From: Pseudaquabacterium terrae
Lineage (GTDB): Bacteria > Pseudomonadota > Gammaproteobacteria > Burkholderiales > Burkholderiaceae_C
NCBI RefSeq assembly: GCF_013266755.1
Contig: NZ_JABRWJ010000003.1
Coordinates: forward strand, 248,001-312,000
Direction of reading: 5' to 3'
Length of the DNA: 64,000 bases
Both the position numbers and the translations under genes were made by a program. The notes below the pieces were generated by a model. The model did not search any database. It saw only the letters and a program-made list of their open reading frames with translations, and had not been told where the DNA came from. Within the stretch, counting starts at the first letter, position 1. Every line of letters begins with the position of its first letter. Shown piece after piece: positions 45,301-53,030 of this stretch.

Positions 45301-47322
45301 ATGGCGATCTTCATACCGGAATGGAGCAAGCTGTCAGGCCGCGATGTGCACCTCAAGCGCGTGCTCGGCGCGCTGGATGACCAGCACGTGATCCGGCGGC
45401 CGGTCCGCCTGGGCTGCCCCGCGGACCTGTTCGTGCAGCACCTTGCGGGGGGCTGGCTGGCGATCGCGGTGTCGACGCTGGAGTTCTCGACCCTCGCTCA
45501 CGCACAGCTCTTCGCGCAGGACGAGCGTACGCGCTTCGAATGGCGCCTCGAACAGCTGCAGCAACTGATGAGCCGGCCTGACGGCGCTGCCGCCGGCTCG
45601 GCGGTTCTGGTCGTGATGTGGGCGTGCTCGTCCGAAGAAGTGCGCGTGCTGGCGCCCGAGTACTTCAGGCGCTACGGTGCGCACCTGGTATCGCGCGAAC
45701 AAGTCGCGCAGCCCGGCGCAGAACAGGTCGTTCAGGACCTGCTGGCTCCACTGCCCGAGCATGCCGAACACGGCCTGCTCGCCGCCTGGTTCCCGGAGGC
45801 GGAGATCCCCGCCGTATGCACGACGCGGCGTTTCTTGCAGCGCGACAACAGCGCCCGCCTGACGCGCTGCTTCCTGGACCATGAACAGGAGTGGGCGAGC
45901 AAGCTCGATCTCGAGCTGCCGCAGGAGCAGCACGCAGCGGCCGCGGACTTCTCCGTCAGGCTGTTGAACGGAGTGGCCGGCAGTGGCAAGACGCTGATCG
46001 CGATCAACCGCGCACTGCTGCTGGCGGAGCTGTTCCCGCGCCAGCGCATCCTGGTGCTGATCCACAACACCCCCATCGTCGCAGACCTGAACGAACGGCT
46101 GTACCAGGTGCGAGGCGGGTTGCCCGGGAACGTCGAGATGCTGACGGTCTTCGCCTGGATCTGCCGGCAATGGCGCCATGTGTTCGGAGCGTTGCCGAAA
46201 ATGCCCGATCGTCGCGCAGTGGATGAGCTGGTCCAGCACCAACGGCTTCGATGGCCCGAGCTGAAGCCTTCGACCGCGCAACTCATCGCCGAACTGGACT
46301 TCATCAACAACGCCCTGATTCCCGACGGACAGGCCTATCTCGCGAGCAGCCGCACCGGTCGGCGATTCGCCTTGGCAGCCGAGGAGCGCACCCAGGTATG
46401 GGCGCTGTACCAGGCCGTCACCAGCACCCTGCGTTGCGCCGGTCAGCACATGTGGAGCGCGCTACCGCGCACGATCTGCCTGGCGCATGAACGCCATCAC
46501 GCACTCGAACGCTACCACCACATCCTGGCGGACGAAGCCCAGTTCTTCGCGCCCTCGTGGTTCGATGTGGTGAAGCTGTCGCTCGCCGCACACGGCCAGC
46601 TCTTCTTGTGCGCCGATCCGAAGCAGGGGTTCCTGAAGAACCGCCAGAGCTGGAAGAGCGCCGGGATCGAAGTGGCCGGTCGTACCAAGAAGCTGCGCCG
46701 CTCGTACCGCACGACGAGTGCGATCCTGGAGGCGGCCACCACGGTCATGGCCGTGCTCGGCCCGGCCGATGGCGATGACAGCGTGGAGCCCGACTACGCC
46801 GGCATGGTGCCCGGGAAGAGGCCTTTGCTTGCTTGCGCCGACACGCCCCAGGACGCGATCGACCGACTCTGCAACGAACTGGCCGGCGCCCACGCGCGCG
46901 GCCTGCCGCTGGGCGCGTTCCTCGTGATCTACGGCGAGCAAGTGAACAGGCGCACCCTGCATGCCTGCCTCGAAAGGCGGGTCGGCGCAGGCAAGGTGTG
47001 GTGGTTCAACGAACAGCGGCAGAAACGGGCGCCTCCGCACGGCCGCGGCCGAGACTATCTGCGCCTGGCCTACCTCGACACTGCCACCGGGCTCGAGGCG
47101 TGCATCGTCTTCCTGATCGGCGTGGAGAACCTGTTCTTCTCCGGCCGCGTGGCCGGCCTGGGCGACGAAGAACGGGCCGAGCGCCGCGAGGAGAACGCCC
47201 GCAGGCTCTACATGGCCATGACCCGCGCCGGGCAGCGCCTGATCCTCGTGTCGGCGCAGAGACTGCCGCCGCAGGTGGAAGCGCTGTTCGACTCGCAGCC
47301 GGACGAACGCAACGGTTCCTGA
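45301..47322 (+). CDS. UvrD/Rep-like superfamily 1 helicase
   Basis: 673 residues. The N terminus (about 1-205) is of unclear type; the stretch CPADLFVQHLAGGWLAIAV looks like the core strands of a NERD/restriction-like fold but lacks the E-x-K catalytic residues. Then an SF1A core: NGVAGSGKTLIA (Walker A, 223-234), ILADEAQFF (Walker B, about 403-411), DPKQGFL (III), LRRSYRTTSAI (IV), and near the end LYMAMTRAGQRLILV (VI). It is probably an ATP-dependent DNA or RNA helicase. The ATG at 45301 lies 14 nt after the first helicase, which suggests one transcript and a joint job. Confidence 0.88.
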   Translation: MAIFIPEWSKLSGRDVHLKRVLGALDDQHVIRRPVRLGCPADLFVQHLAGGWLAIAVSTLEFSTLAHAQLFAQDERTRFEWRLEQLQQLMSRPDGAAAGSAVLVVMWACSSEEVRVLAPEYFRRYGAHLVSREQVAQPGAEQVVQDLLAPLPEHAEHGLLAAWFPEAEIPAVCTTRRFLQRDNSARLTRCFLDHEQEWASKLDLELPQEQHAAAADFSVRLLNGVAGSGKTLIAINRALLLAELFPRQRILVLIHNTPIVADLNERLYQVRGGLPGNVEMLTVFAWICRQWRHVFGALPKMPDRRAVDELVQHQRLRWPELKPSTAQLIAELDFINNALIPDGQAYLASSRTGRRFALAAEERTQVWALYQAVTSTLRCAGQHMWSALPRTICLAHERHHALERYHHILADEAQFFAPSWFDVVKLSLAAHGQLFLCADPKQGFLKNRQSWKSAGIEVAGRTKKLRRSYRTTSAILEAATTVMAVLGPADGDDSVEPDYAGMVPGKRPLLACADTPQDAIDRLCNELAGAHARGLPLGAFLVIYGEQVNRRTLHACLERRVGAGKVWWFNEQRQKRAPPHGRGRDYLRLAYLDTATGLEACIVFLIGVENLFFSGRVAGLGDEERAERREENARRLYMAMTRAGQRLILVSAQRLPPQVEALFDSQPDERNGS

Positions 47323-47387
47323 GCAGCGCGGGTCCGTATTGCGCCAACAGGCTTGGCGGAAACGACGGCCGCGAAGAGAAAGGCGCG

Positions 47388-47585
47388 ATGGAACGAGTGA
47401 TCCACCGCACCCTTCGCGGCACGCAGCAGGCGGCGGACTTGTTGTTCTGGCTGCAGCGGCCGATGGCCGAGCGCATCGCGGCAGTGGAGATCCTGCGCCG
47501 CGAGTGGGAGACCTCCTCGACCGCCCCCGATGCTGAACCGCGACTTCAAAGAGTTTGCCGAGTTGCTCAACGCCGAGGGCGTTGA
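47388..47585 (+). CDS. small antitoxin-like protein paired with a nucleotidyltransferase
   Basis: 65 residues, MERVIHRTLRGTQQAADLLF, ending EPRLQRVCRVAQRRGR. It has a helical body (FWLQRPMAERIAAVEILRREWE). This C-terminal RLQRVCR pattern occurs in short proteins encoded just ahead of small nucleotidyltransferases, in toxin-antitoxin-like pairs; the pairing is from memory of such loci. The gene overlaps the nucleotidyltransferase start at 47530 by 56 nt in another frame. It looks intact. It lies 65 nt after the helicase pair and could be read with it. Confidence 0.7.
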   Translation: MERVIHRTLRGTQQAADLLFWLQRPMAERIAAVEILRREWETSSTAPDAEPRLQRVCRVAQRRGR

Positions 47586-47840
47586 ATACCTCGTGGTCGG
47601 CGGCTACGCGCTGGCCGCCCACGGGCATCCGCGCTACACGGGCGATATCGACTTCTGGGTGCGTCCCACCGCCGACAACATCGGCCGCCTGCTGCGTGCG
47701 CTGCAGTTGTTCGGCTTCGGTTCGCTTGGCCTGGGTCCTGCGGACTTCGGCCCAGAAACCGCCGTTCAGCTCGGCCAGCCACCGCGGCGCATTGACCCCA
47801 CGGACCGGCGTTGACATCGTCCGGCGAGGCCGCTCACATC
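47530..47840 (+). pseudogene. broken nucleotidyltransferase (MNT/AbiEii-like)
   Basis: The ATG at 47530 opens MLNRDFKEFAELLNAEGVEY, followed by VVGGYALAAHGHPRYTGDID, the GG ... DxD active site of minimal nucleotidyltransferases (about residues 23-42). The frame ends at 47814 after RIDPTDRR. In the next frame the bases after that point read TGVDIVRR, which resembles the expected continuation TGVDFDEAW, so a frameshift near 47797 is likely. All of the remaining C-terminal third (normally about 50 more residues) is missing, replaced by the SDR gene on the other strand. Probably a decayed toxin; a truncated but expressed 94-residue protein cannot be excluded. Confidence 0.7.
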
Positions 47841-48433
47841 ACTCGGTAGGTCCGCCCCGTCTGCGCGCCTTCGACGCTGCGCTGATACGCCAGCGCGGCG
47901 CGCTCGGCGCTGACGGTCTCGAAGCCGGGGAAGTACGGCGCGTAGGCGTCGAGCGATTCGGTCAGCAGCGTCGGGCTGATGACGTTGATGCGGATGCCGC
48001 GCGGCAGCTCGATCGCCGCGGCGCTGGCGAAGGCTTCGAGCGCGGCGTTGACCGCGGTGGCGTTGGCGCCGTTGCGGATCGGCTCGATCGCCAGCACGCC
48101 GGCGGTCAGCGTGATCGAGCCGCCGTCGTTCAGGGTGCGCTGGCCGAGCAGCGCGAGCCGCACCTGGCCGAGCAGCTTGTCCTGCAGGCCGAGGTTGAAC
48201 TGCTCCGCGCTCATTTCGCCGATCGGCCCGAAATGCAGGTTGCCGGCGGTGCTGATGATGGCGTCGACGCGGCCGACGGTCTCCAGCAGCGCGGCGACGC
48301 TCGCGTCCTGGGTCAGGTCGACGCGGTGGTCGCCGCTCGAGCGGCCCGCGGTGATCACCTGGTGGCGCGCACCGAGGTTGCGGGCGACGGCCTGGCCGAT
48401 GGTGCCGCTGGCACCGATGAGAAGGATCTTCAT
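47834..48433 (-). CDS. short-chain dehydrogenase-like protein without catalytic Tyr
   Basis: 199 residues. Rossmann NAD(P) motif IGASGTIGQAVARNLG at 6-21; RSSGDHRVDLTQ binds the adenosine ribose side; STAGNLHFGPIGEM replaces the usual NNAG. Where SDRs have Y-x3-K, this has ANATAVNAALEAFASAAAIE, with no Tyr or Lys. This matches the SDR subgroup I recall as PRK07578, where the loss is normal, so it may bind NADPH without classic dehydrogenase chemistry. ATG 48433 is chosen on homology (MKILLIGASG). It is divergent from the LysR gene. Confidence 0.85.
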   Translation of the reverse strand: MKILLIGASGTIGQAVARNLGARHQVITAGRSSGDHRVDLTQDASVAALLETVGRVDAIISTAGNLHFGPIGEMSAEQFNLGLQDKLLGQVRLALLGQRTLNDGGSITLTAGVLAIEPIRNGANATAVNAALEAFASAAAIELPRGIRINVISPTLLTESLDAYAPYFPGFETVSAERAALAYQRSVEGAQTGRTYRVM

Positions 48434-48478
48434 GAGGCGGCTCCTGCTTGAACGCAGCGTGGTTGCAATGGCCGCATT

Positions 48479-48489
48479 GTTTTGAAAAC
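48479..48489 (+). promoter_or_regulatory. palindrome between SDR and LysR genes
   Basis: GTTTTGAAAAC, a perfect 11-bp palindrome in the 119-nt divergent intergenic region, 46 nt from the SDR start. It is a candidate LysR-type site for the divergent pair. Confidence 0.4.
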
Positions 48490-48552
48490 TTCTGATGACA
48501 TAAAGTAGCACCTGGTTCTTGCACTCCGAATCAACGCTTTGGAATCACGCCG

Positions 48553-49524
48553 ATGGACAAGCTGCGCAGCATGGAAGTGATGGTTGCCGTGGTCGAAGCC
48601 GGCAGCTTCGCCGCCGCGGCGGACCAGCTCGAGATCTCCGGCGTGATGGTCGGCAAGCACATCCGCCAGCTCGAGGAGCACCTGGGCGCGCGGCTGCTCG
48701 CGCGCAGCACGCGGCGCCAGAGCCTGACCGAGGTCGGCAGCGCGTTCTACGAGGACTGCAGGCGCGTGCTCGAGCAGGTGCGCTGGGCCGAGTCGGCGGT
48801 CGAACGCAGCCGAGCCGCGCCGCAAGGGCTGCTGCGCATCAGCGCGCCGGTGACCTTGGGCAACCAGGTGATCGCGCCGCTGGTCGCGCAGTTCCTGCAG
48901 CAGCACACGCAGGTGCGCGTCGACCTGCAGCTGACCGACGGCGTCGCCGACCTGACCGGCGAAGGCGTCGATGCGGCCATCCGCATCGGGCGGGTCGTCG
49001 ACGAGAGCCTGGTCGCGCGCCCGCTGCGGCCCTATTGCATGGTCATCGCCGCGGCGCCGGCGTACCTGCGCACGCATGGCAAGCCACGCCGGCCGGCCGA
49101 TCTGGCGCAGCACGTCTGCCTGAGCCATTCGGTGTGGCAACGGCGCGTCGAGTGGACGCTGGACGACGGCGGCGAAGGCGTGCAGTGGCCCGCCAACGCA
49201 CGGCTGGTCTGCAACCACGGCGACGGCTTGCGCCATGCCGCGCTGGCCGGTCTGGGGCTGGTGATGCAGCCGGAAGTGCTGCTCGCCGAAGACCTCGCCG
49301 AAGGCCGGCTGCTTCCGCTGCTGCAGGACTGCCTGCCGCCGCCGCGCCCGGTGCACCTGGTCTACGCGTCCGACCGGCGCCCGCTGCCCAAGCTCGCGCG
49401 CTTCGTCGAGCATGTCGTGCAGGCGCTGGGCGCCCCGCCCATGCCGCCCGCAGCGGCAGCGCGCCCGCTGCGCCGGCACCTACGGGTCGGCACGGGCCGC
49501 GGCAGCCTGCGGCCGAAGGTATAA
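48553..49524 (+). CDS. LysR-family transcription regulator
   Basis: 323 residues. N-terminal winged helix (MDKLRSMEVMVAVVEAGSFA, then EHLGARLLARSTRRQSLTEVG, about 1-65), linker helix, and a periplasmic-binding-like effector domain (about 90-295: LLRISAPVTLGNQVIAPLVA, VDAAIRIGRVVDESLVARPL). The sequence type is that of the DHA2/AaeR-like LysR group often divergent from oxidoreductases. It is transcribed away from the SDR gene and is its likely regulator. The C terminus (about 295-323) is Pro/Arg-rich. CpdB starts 6 nt after its stop. Confidence 0.92.
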   Translation: MDKLRSMEVMVAVVEAGSFAAAADQLEISGVMVGKHIRQLEEHLGARLLARSTRRQSLTEVGSAFYEDCRRVLEQVRWAESAVERSRAAPQGLLRISAPVTLGNQVIAPLVAQFLQQHTQVRVDLQLTDGVADLTGEGVDAAIRIGRVVDESLVARPLRPYCMVIAAAPAYLRTHGKPRRPADLAQHVCLSHSVWQRRVEWTLDDGGEGVQWPANARLVCNHGDGLRHAALAGLGLVMQPEVLLAEDLAEGRLLPLLQDCLPPPRPVHLVYASDRRPLPKLARFVEHVVQALGAPPMPPAAAARPLRRHLRVGTGRGSLRPKV

Positions 49525-49530
49525 ATCTCC

Positions 49531-51471
49531 ATGCCTGCCCTCCCGACACCGCACCGCTCCGCCGTCGCTCTCGTGCTCGCCGCGCTGCTGCCGCTGGCCG
49601 CCTCTGCCGCCGAGCTGAAAGTCCGCATCCTCGAGACCACCGACCTGCACATGAACCTGCTGGCCTGGGACTACTACCAGGACAAGCCGACCACCGACTA
49701 CGGCCTCGCCCGCACCGTCACGCTGATCAAGGCAGCGCGCGCCGAGGCGAAGAACACGCTGCTGTTCGACAACGGCGACCTGATCCAGGGCAGCCCGCTC
49801 GGCGATTACGTCGCGAAGGTCAAGCCGCTGGCCGCCGGCCAGGTGCACCCGGCCTACAAGGTGCTCAATGCGATCGGCGTCGATGCGGCGAACATCGGCA
49901 ACCACGAGTTCAACTACGGGCTGCCGTTCCTGCGCCAGGCGATCGCCGGCGCCACGTTCCCCTACGTCAACTCGAACGTCTACCTCGCCGACAGCGACAA
50001 CGATCCGTCGAACGACAAGAACGCCTTCACGCCCTACGTGATCCTCGAACGCCGCTTCACAGACGACAGCGGCAAGCAGCACCCGCTGAAGATCGGCGTC
50101 ATCGGCTTCGTGCCGCCGCAGATCATGACCTGGGACCAGAAGAACCTGGCCGGCAAGGTGACGGTGCGCGACATCGTCGACTCGGCGCGCCGCTTCGTGC
50201 CGGAGATGAGGGCCTTGGGCGCCGATCTGGTGGTGGCGATCCCGCACTCGGGTTTCGAGAAGGGCGAGACGGTGCTGTTCGCCGAGAACTCGGTGGCCCG
50301 GCTGGCCGAGGTGCCGGGGGTCGACGCGATCCTGTTCGGACATTCGCACGGCGAGTTCCCGGGCCGCTTCTTCGCCGGCCATCCGAAGGTCGACCTGGCG
50401 CGCGGCACGATCAACGGCATTCCCGCGGTGATGCCCGGCCGCTGGGGCGATCACCTCGGGCTCATCGACCTGGTGCTGGACAACAGCTCGGGCGGCTGGA
50501 AGGTCACCGGCAGCCGCGCCGAACTGCGCCCGATCATGGACCGCACGACGCGCAAGCCGCTGGTCGAGGCCGATCCGCAGGTGGCGCAGCTGGTCGAGGC
50601 CGAGCATGCCGGCACGCTGGCCTACGTGCGCAGCGCGGTCGCGCAGACGGCCGCACCGATCATCAGTTATTTCGCGCAGGTCGCCGACGATCCCTCGGTG
50701 CAGATCGTCTCGCAGGCGCAGCTGGCGTACGCGAAGCGTGCGCTGCAGGGCACCGAGTACGAAAAGCTGCCGCTGCTGTCCGCCGCCGCGCCGTTCAAGG
50801 CTGGTGGCCGCCAGGGCTGGAACTACTACACCGACATCCCGGCCGGGCCGCTGGCGGTGCGCAACATCGCTGACCTCTACATCTATCCGAACACCGTCAA
50901 GGCGGTGCGCGTCGACGGCAGGACCGTGCGCGAGTGGCTCGAGATGTCGGCCGGCCAGTTCAAGCGCATCGACCCGGCCGGCGCACCGGAGCAGGACCTG
51001 ATCGACGACGCCTTCCGCACCTACAACTTCGACACGCTCGACGGCGTCAGCTACCGCATCGACGTGACGCAAGCCGCGCGCTACGACCGCGACGGCAAGC
51101 TGGTGGCGCCGACCGCGCGCCGCATCGTCGACCTGCGCCACCAGGGCCAGCCGGTGGACGACGACGCGCGCTTCATCGTCGTCACCAACAACTACCGCGC
51201 CGCCGGCGGCGGCAATTTTCCCGGCCTCGACGGCAAGAGCATCGTCGTCGATGCGCCCGACGAGAACCGCGAGGCGCTGGTGCAGTACCTGCAAGGCGCC
51301 GGCCGCATCGATCCGAGCGCCGACAACAACTGGCGCATCCAGCCGGTGCCGGGCATCAAGCTGCGCTTCACGTCGGGCGCCGGCGGCATTGCGCACCTGG
51401 CGCGTTATCCGCAGATCAAGCTGGTGAAGGACAACGGCGACGGGTCCGCGCTGTACGAGCTGGTGCCGTAG
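49531..51471 (+). CDS. cpdB: 2',3'-cyclic-nucleotide 2'-phosphodiesterase / 3'-nucleotidase
   Basis: 646 residues. Signal peptide to about residue 27 (ALVLAALLPLAASA). N-terminal metallophosphatase domain with RILETTDLHMNLL (D-x-H metal ligands), LLFDNGDLIQGSPLGDY, IGNHEFNYG and ILFGHSHGEFPG; C-terminal 5'-nucleotidase domain (LTA-x15-FPNTVK equivalent at IADLYIYPNTVKAVRV) and YRAAGGGNFPGL. The length and lack of a membrane anchor fit CpdB, which dephosphorylates nucleotides in the periplasm to supply nucleosides and phosphate. It follows the LysR gene by 6 nt, perhaps co-transcribed. Confidence 0.93.
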   Translation: MPALPTPHRSAVALVLAALLPLAASAAELKVRILETTDLHMNLLAWDYYQDKPTTDYGLARTVTLIKAARAEAKNTLLFDNGDLIQGSPLGDYVAKVKPLAAGQVHPAYKVLNAIGVDAANIGNHEFNYGLPFLRQAIAGATFPYVNSNVYLADSDNDPSNDKNAFTPYVILERRFTDDSGKQHPLKIGVIGFVPPQIMTWDQKNLAGKVTVRDIVDSARRFVPEMRALGADLVVAIPHSGFEKGETVLFAENSVARLAEVPGVDAILFGHSHGEFPGRFFAGHPKVDLARGTINGIPAVMPGRWGDHLGLIDLVLDNSSGGWKVTGSRAELRPIMDRTTRKPLVEADPQVAQLVEAEHAGTLAYVRSAVAQTAAPIISYFAQVADDPSVQIVSQAQLAYAKRALQGTEYEKLPLLSAAAPFKAGGRQGWNYYTDIPAGPLAVRNIADLYIYPNTVKAVRVDGRTVREWLEMSAGQFKRIDPAGAPEQDLIDDAFRTYNFDTLDGVSYRIDVTQAARYDRDGKLVAPTARRIVDLRHQGQPVDDDARFIVVTNNYRAAGGGNFPGLDGKSIVVDAPDENREALVQYLQGAGRIDPSADNNWRIQPVPGIKLRFTSGAGGIAHLARYPQIKLVKDNGDGSALYELVP

Positions 51472-51490
51472 GCCGCCTTTCACCCTGCAC

Positions 51491-51519
51491 TTGCCGCGGG
51501 ATGACGTTCACAATATGAT
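51491..51519 (+). promoter_or_regulatory. sigma-70-type promoter of the tetR gene
   Basis: TTGCCG (51491-51496), a 17-bp spacer, TATGAT (51514-51519). The -10 lies in the spacer of the palindrome at 51501-51528. Confidence 0.6.
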
Positions 51520-51528
51520 GAACGTCAT
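51501..51528 (+). promoter_or_regulatory. TetR operator, 10-bp arms
   Basis: ATGACGTTCA (51501-51510), 8-nt spacer, TGAACGTCAT (51519-51528): a perfect inverted repeat that overlaps the -10 of the tetR promoter, 18 nt before its start codon. Autorepression is likely. Confidence 0.8.
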
Positions 51529-51546
51529 ACACAATGCCGACCCGCG

Positions 51547-52128
51547 ATGAACCGCAGCACCCCGACCCGCAAGGAAGCCACGCACGAGCGCATCGTGCAA
51601 GCCGCGGCGCGCGCGATCCGGCGCAGCGGCTACGGCGGCACCGGTGTCGCCGACATCATGAAGGAGGCCGGGCTGACGCATGGCGGCTTCTACGCGCACT
51701 TCGAGTCGCGCGATGCGCTGCTCGCCGAAGCGGCGGACCGCGCCGGCGCCGAAGGAGTCGAGGCGCTCGGCCGGCTCGCGGCGCAAGTGCCGCCCGAGCA
51801 GGCCTTCGCCACGCTGCTGCGCGCCTACCTGTCACGCGCCCACGTCGAGCAGGCGGAAACCGGCTGCCCGGTCGTCGCGCTCGGATCCGAGATGCCGCGC
51901 CAGGCGCCCGAGGTGCGGCGCGCAGCGACCCGGCGCATCAAGGAACTGATCGACCTGGTCGGCCGCCTGCAGCCCGACTGGGGCCAGCCGGGCGCACACG
52001 ACCAGGCGCTGGCGACCCTCGCGACGATGGTCGGCGCGTTGACGATCGCGCGCGCCGTCGACGATCCGAAGCTCTCCGACGCGATCCGCCACGCCGCGCT
52101 CGCGCAGCTGGGCGTGCGGCGCGACTGA
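51547..52128 (+). CDS. TetR-family regulator
   Basis: 193 residues. HTH (about 12-58): HERIVQAAARAIRRSGYGG, GVADIMKEAGLTHGGFYAHF, RDALLAEA. The ligand domain has ETGCPVVALGSEMPRQ, a form seen in regulators of small-molecule efflux or nitroreductase genes. The operator at 51501 covers its own promoter, and a partial copy lies before the hydrolase gene. It likely represses itself and the downstream hydrolase-MFS pair, a usual layout for inducible efflux. The ligand is unknown. Confidence 0.93.
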   Translation: MNRSTPTRKEATHERIVQAAARAIRRSGYGGTGVADIMKEAGLTHGGFYAHFESRDALLAEAADRAGAEGVEALGRLAAQVPPEQAFATLLRAYLSRAHVEQAETGCPVVALGSEMPRQAPEVRRAATRRIKELIDLVGRLQPDWGQPGAHDQALATLATMVGALTIARAVDDPKLSDAIRHAALAQLGVRRD

Positions 52129-52192
52129 GCGCGCACGCCCGCCTCCCCTCCCCTTCACGACCTGCCACCGGAACCGCTCGCGCACGCGCAGG

Positions 52193-52209
52193 AATATGAC
52201 GACCATCAT
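52193..52209 (+). promoter_or_regulatory. second TetR-like site before the hydrolase gene
   Basis: AATATGACGACCATCAT (52193-52209) matches AATATGATGAACGTCAT (51512-51528) of the tetR operator at 14 of 17 positions. It lies 14 nt before the start at 52224, just ahead of GGAG. Confidence 0.5.
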
Positions 52210-52223
52210 CCAACGGAGCCACC

Positions 52224-53030
52224 ATGAGTGATCCCACCGCTGCCGACCTCGACCGCCCCGCGCCCGAGCAGGTGGTCCAGTTCTTCCTGACGCCGCGCCT
52301 GCCGCCACCGGCGCCCGAGTTCCTGCCGCATCCGACCGCGCTGTCGATCGACACGCCGAGCGGCAGCATCGCGCTGCGCCGCAGCGGCCACGGCCCGCGC
52401 GTGCTGCTGCTGCACGGCTGGGAAGGCCAGGCCGCCGATCTGGCCGCCTTCGCGCCGCCGCTGCTCGACGCCGGCTTCGAGGTGATCACGATGGACCTGC
52501 CGGCGCACGGCGCCTCGTCGGGCCGGCAGACCTCGATCCCGCAATCGGCGCGCGCGCTGAAGGCGGTCGGCGACGTGCTCGGCCCGCTGCACGCGGTGAT
52601 CGCGCACTCGGTCGGCTCGGCGGTGCTCGGCGAAGCGCTGCACCACGGCCTGGACGCCGGCCACGCCGTGATGATCGGCGCACCCGCTCACTATGCGGCC
52701 TATGCGCGCCAGGTCGCCGCCTTCGCGGGGCTGGACGAGGAAGGCACGCAGCGCATGCTCGAACTGCTGCGCGAGCCGCTCGGCGTCAACATCCACGAGG
52801 TCTCGCTGCCGGCGCGCGCCGTGCACTTCACGCTGCCGGCGCTCTTCATCCATTCGAGCGACGACCGCATCGTCGCCATCGCCGACAGCCTGGCCTCGGC
52901 CGCCGCCTGGCGCGGCGCGCGCCATCTGCGCGTCGAGGGCCTGGGCCACCGCCGCATCCTCGGCGACGCGAACGTGATCGCCGCGGCGCTCAAGTTCATC
53001 ACCGCCGTGCTCGAGGAGCCCGCGTCATGA
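52224..53030 (+). CDS. alpha/beta hydrolase
   Basis: 268 residues. Fold landmarks: VLLLHGWEGQAADL (oxyanion-hole HG), MDLPAHGASSG (strand 4), nucleophile elbow IAHSVGSAVL (A-x-S-x-G rather than G-x-S-x-G), PALFIHSSDDRIV (Asp) and VEGLGHRRIL (His). The triad Ser, Asp, His is complete. It may be an esterase or carboxylesterase-like hydrolase. ATG at 52224 follows GGAG. Its stop overlaps the MFS start (ATGA), so both are one translational unit under the TetR regulator. The substrate is unknown. Confidence 0.9.
   Translation: MSDPTAADLDRPAPEQVVQFFLTPRLPPPAPEFLPHPTALSIDTPSGSIALRRSGHGPRVLLLHGWEGQAADLAAFAPPLLDAGFEVITMDLPAHGASSGRQTSIPQSARALKAVGDVLGPLHAVIAHSVGSAVLGEALHHGLDAGHAVMIGAPAHYAAYARQVAAFAGLDEEGTQRMLELLREPLGVNIHEVSLPARAVHFTLPALFIHSSDDRIVAIADSLASAAAWRGARHLRVEGLGHRRILGDANVIAAALKFITAVLEEPAS

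Noticed and set aside
47342-47358. CGCCAA...TTGGCG between the helicase and antitoxin-like genes
   Set aside because: Short stem followed by GAAACG, so not a terminator; co-transcription stays possible.
49480-51483. Long minus-strand frame opposite cpdB
   Set aside because: The cpdB protein shows a signal peptide and metal ligands; the antisense product shows nothing.
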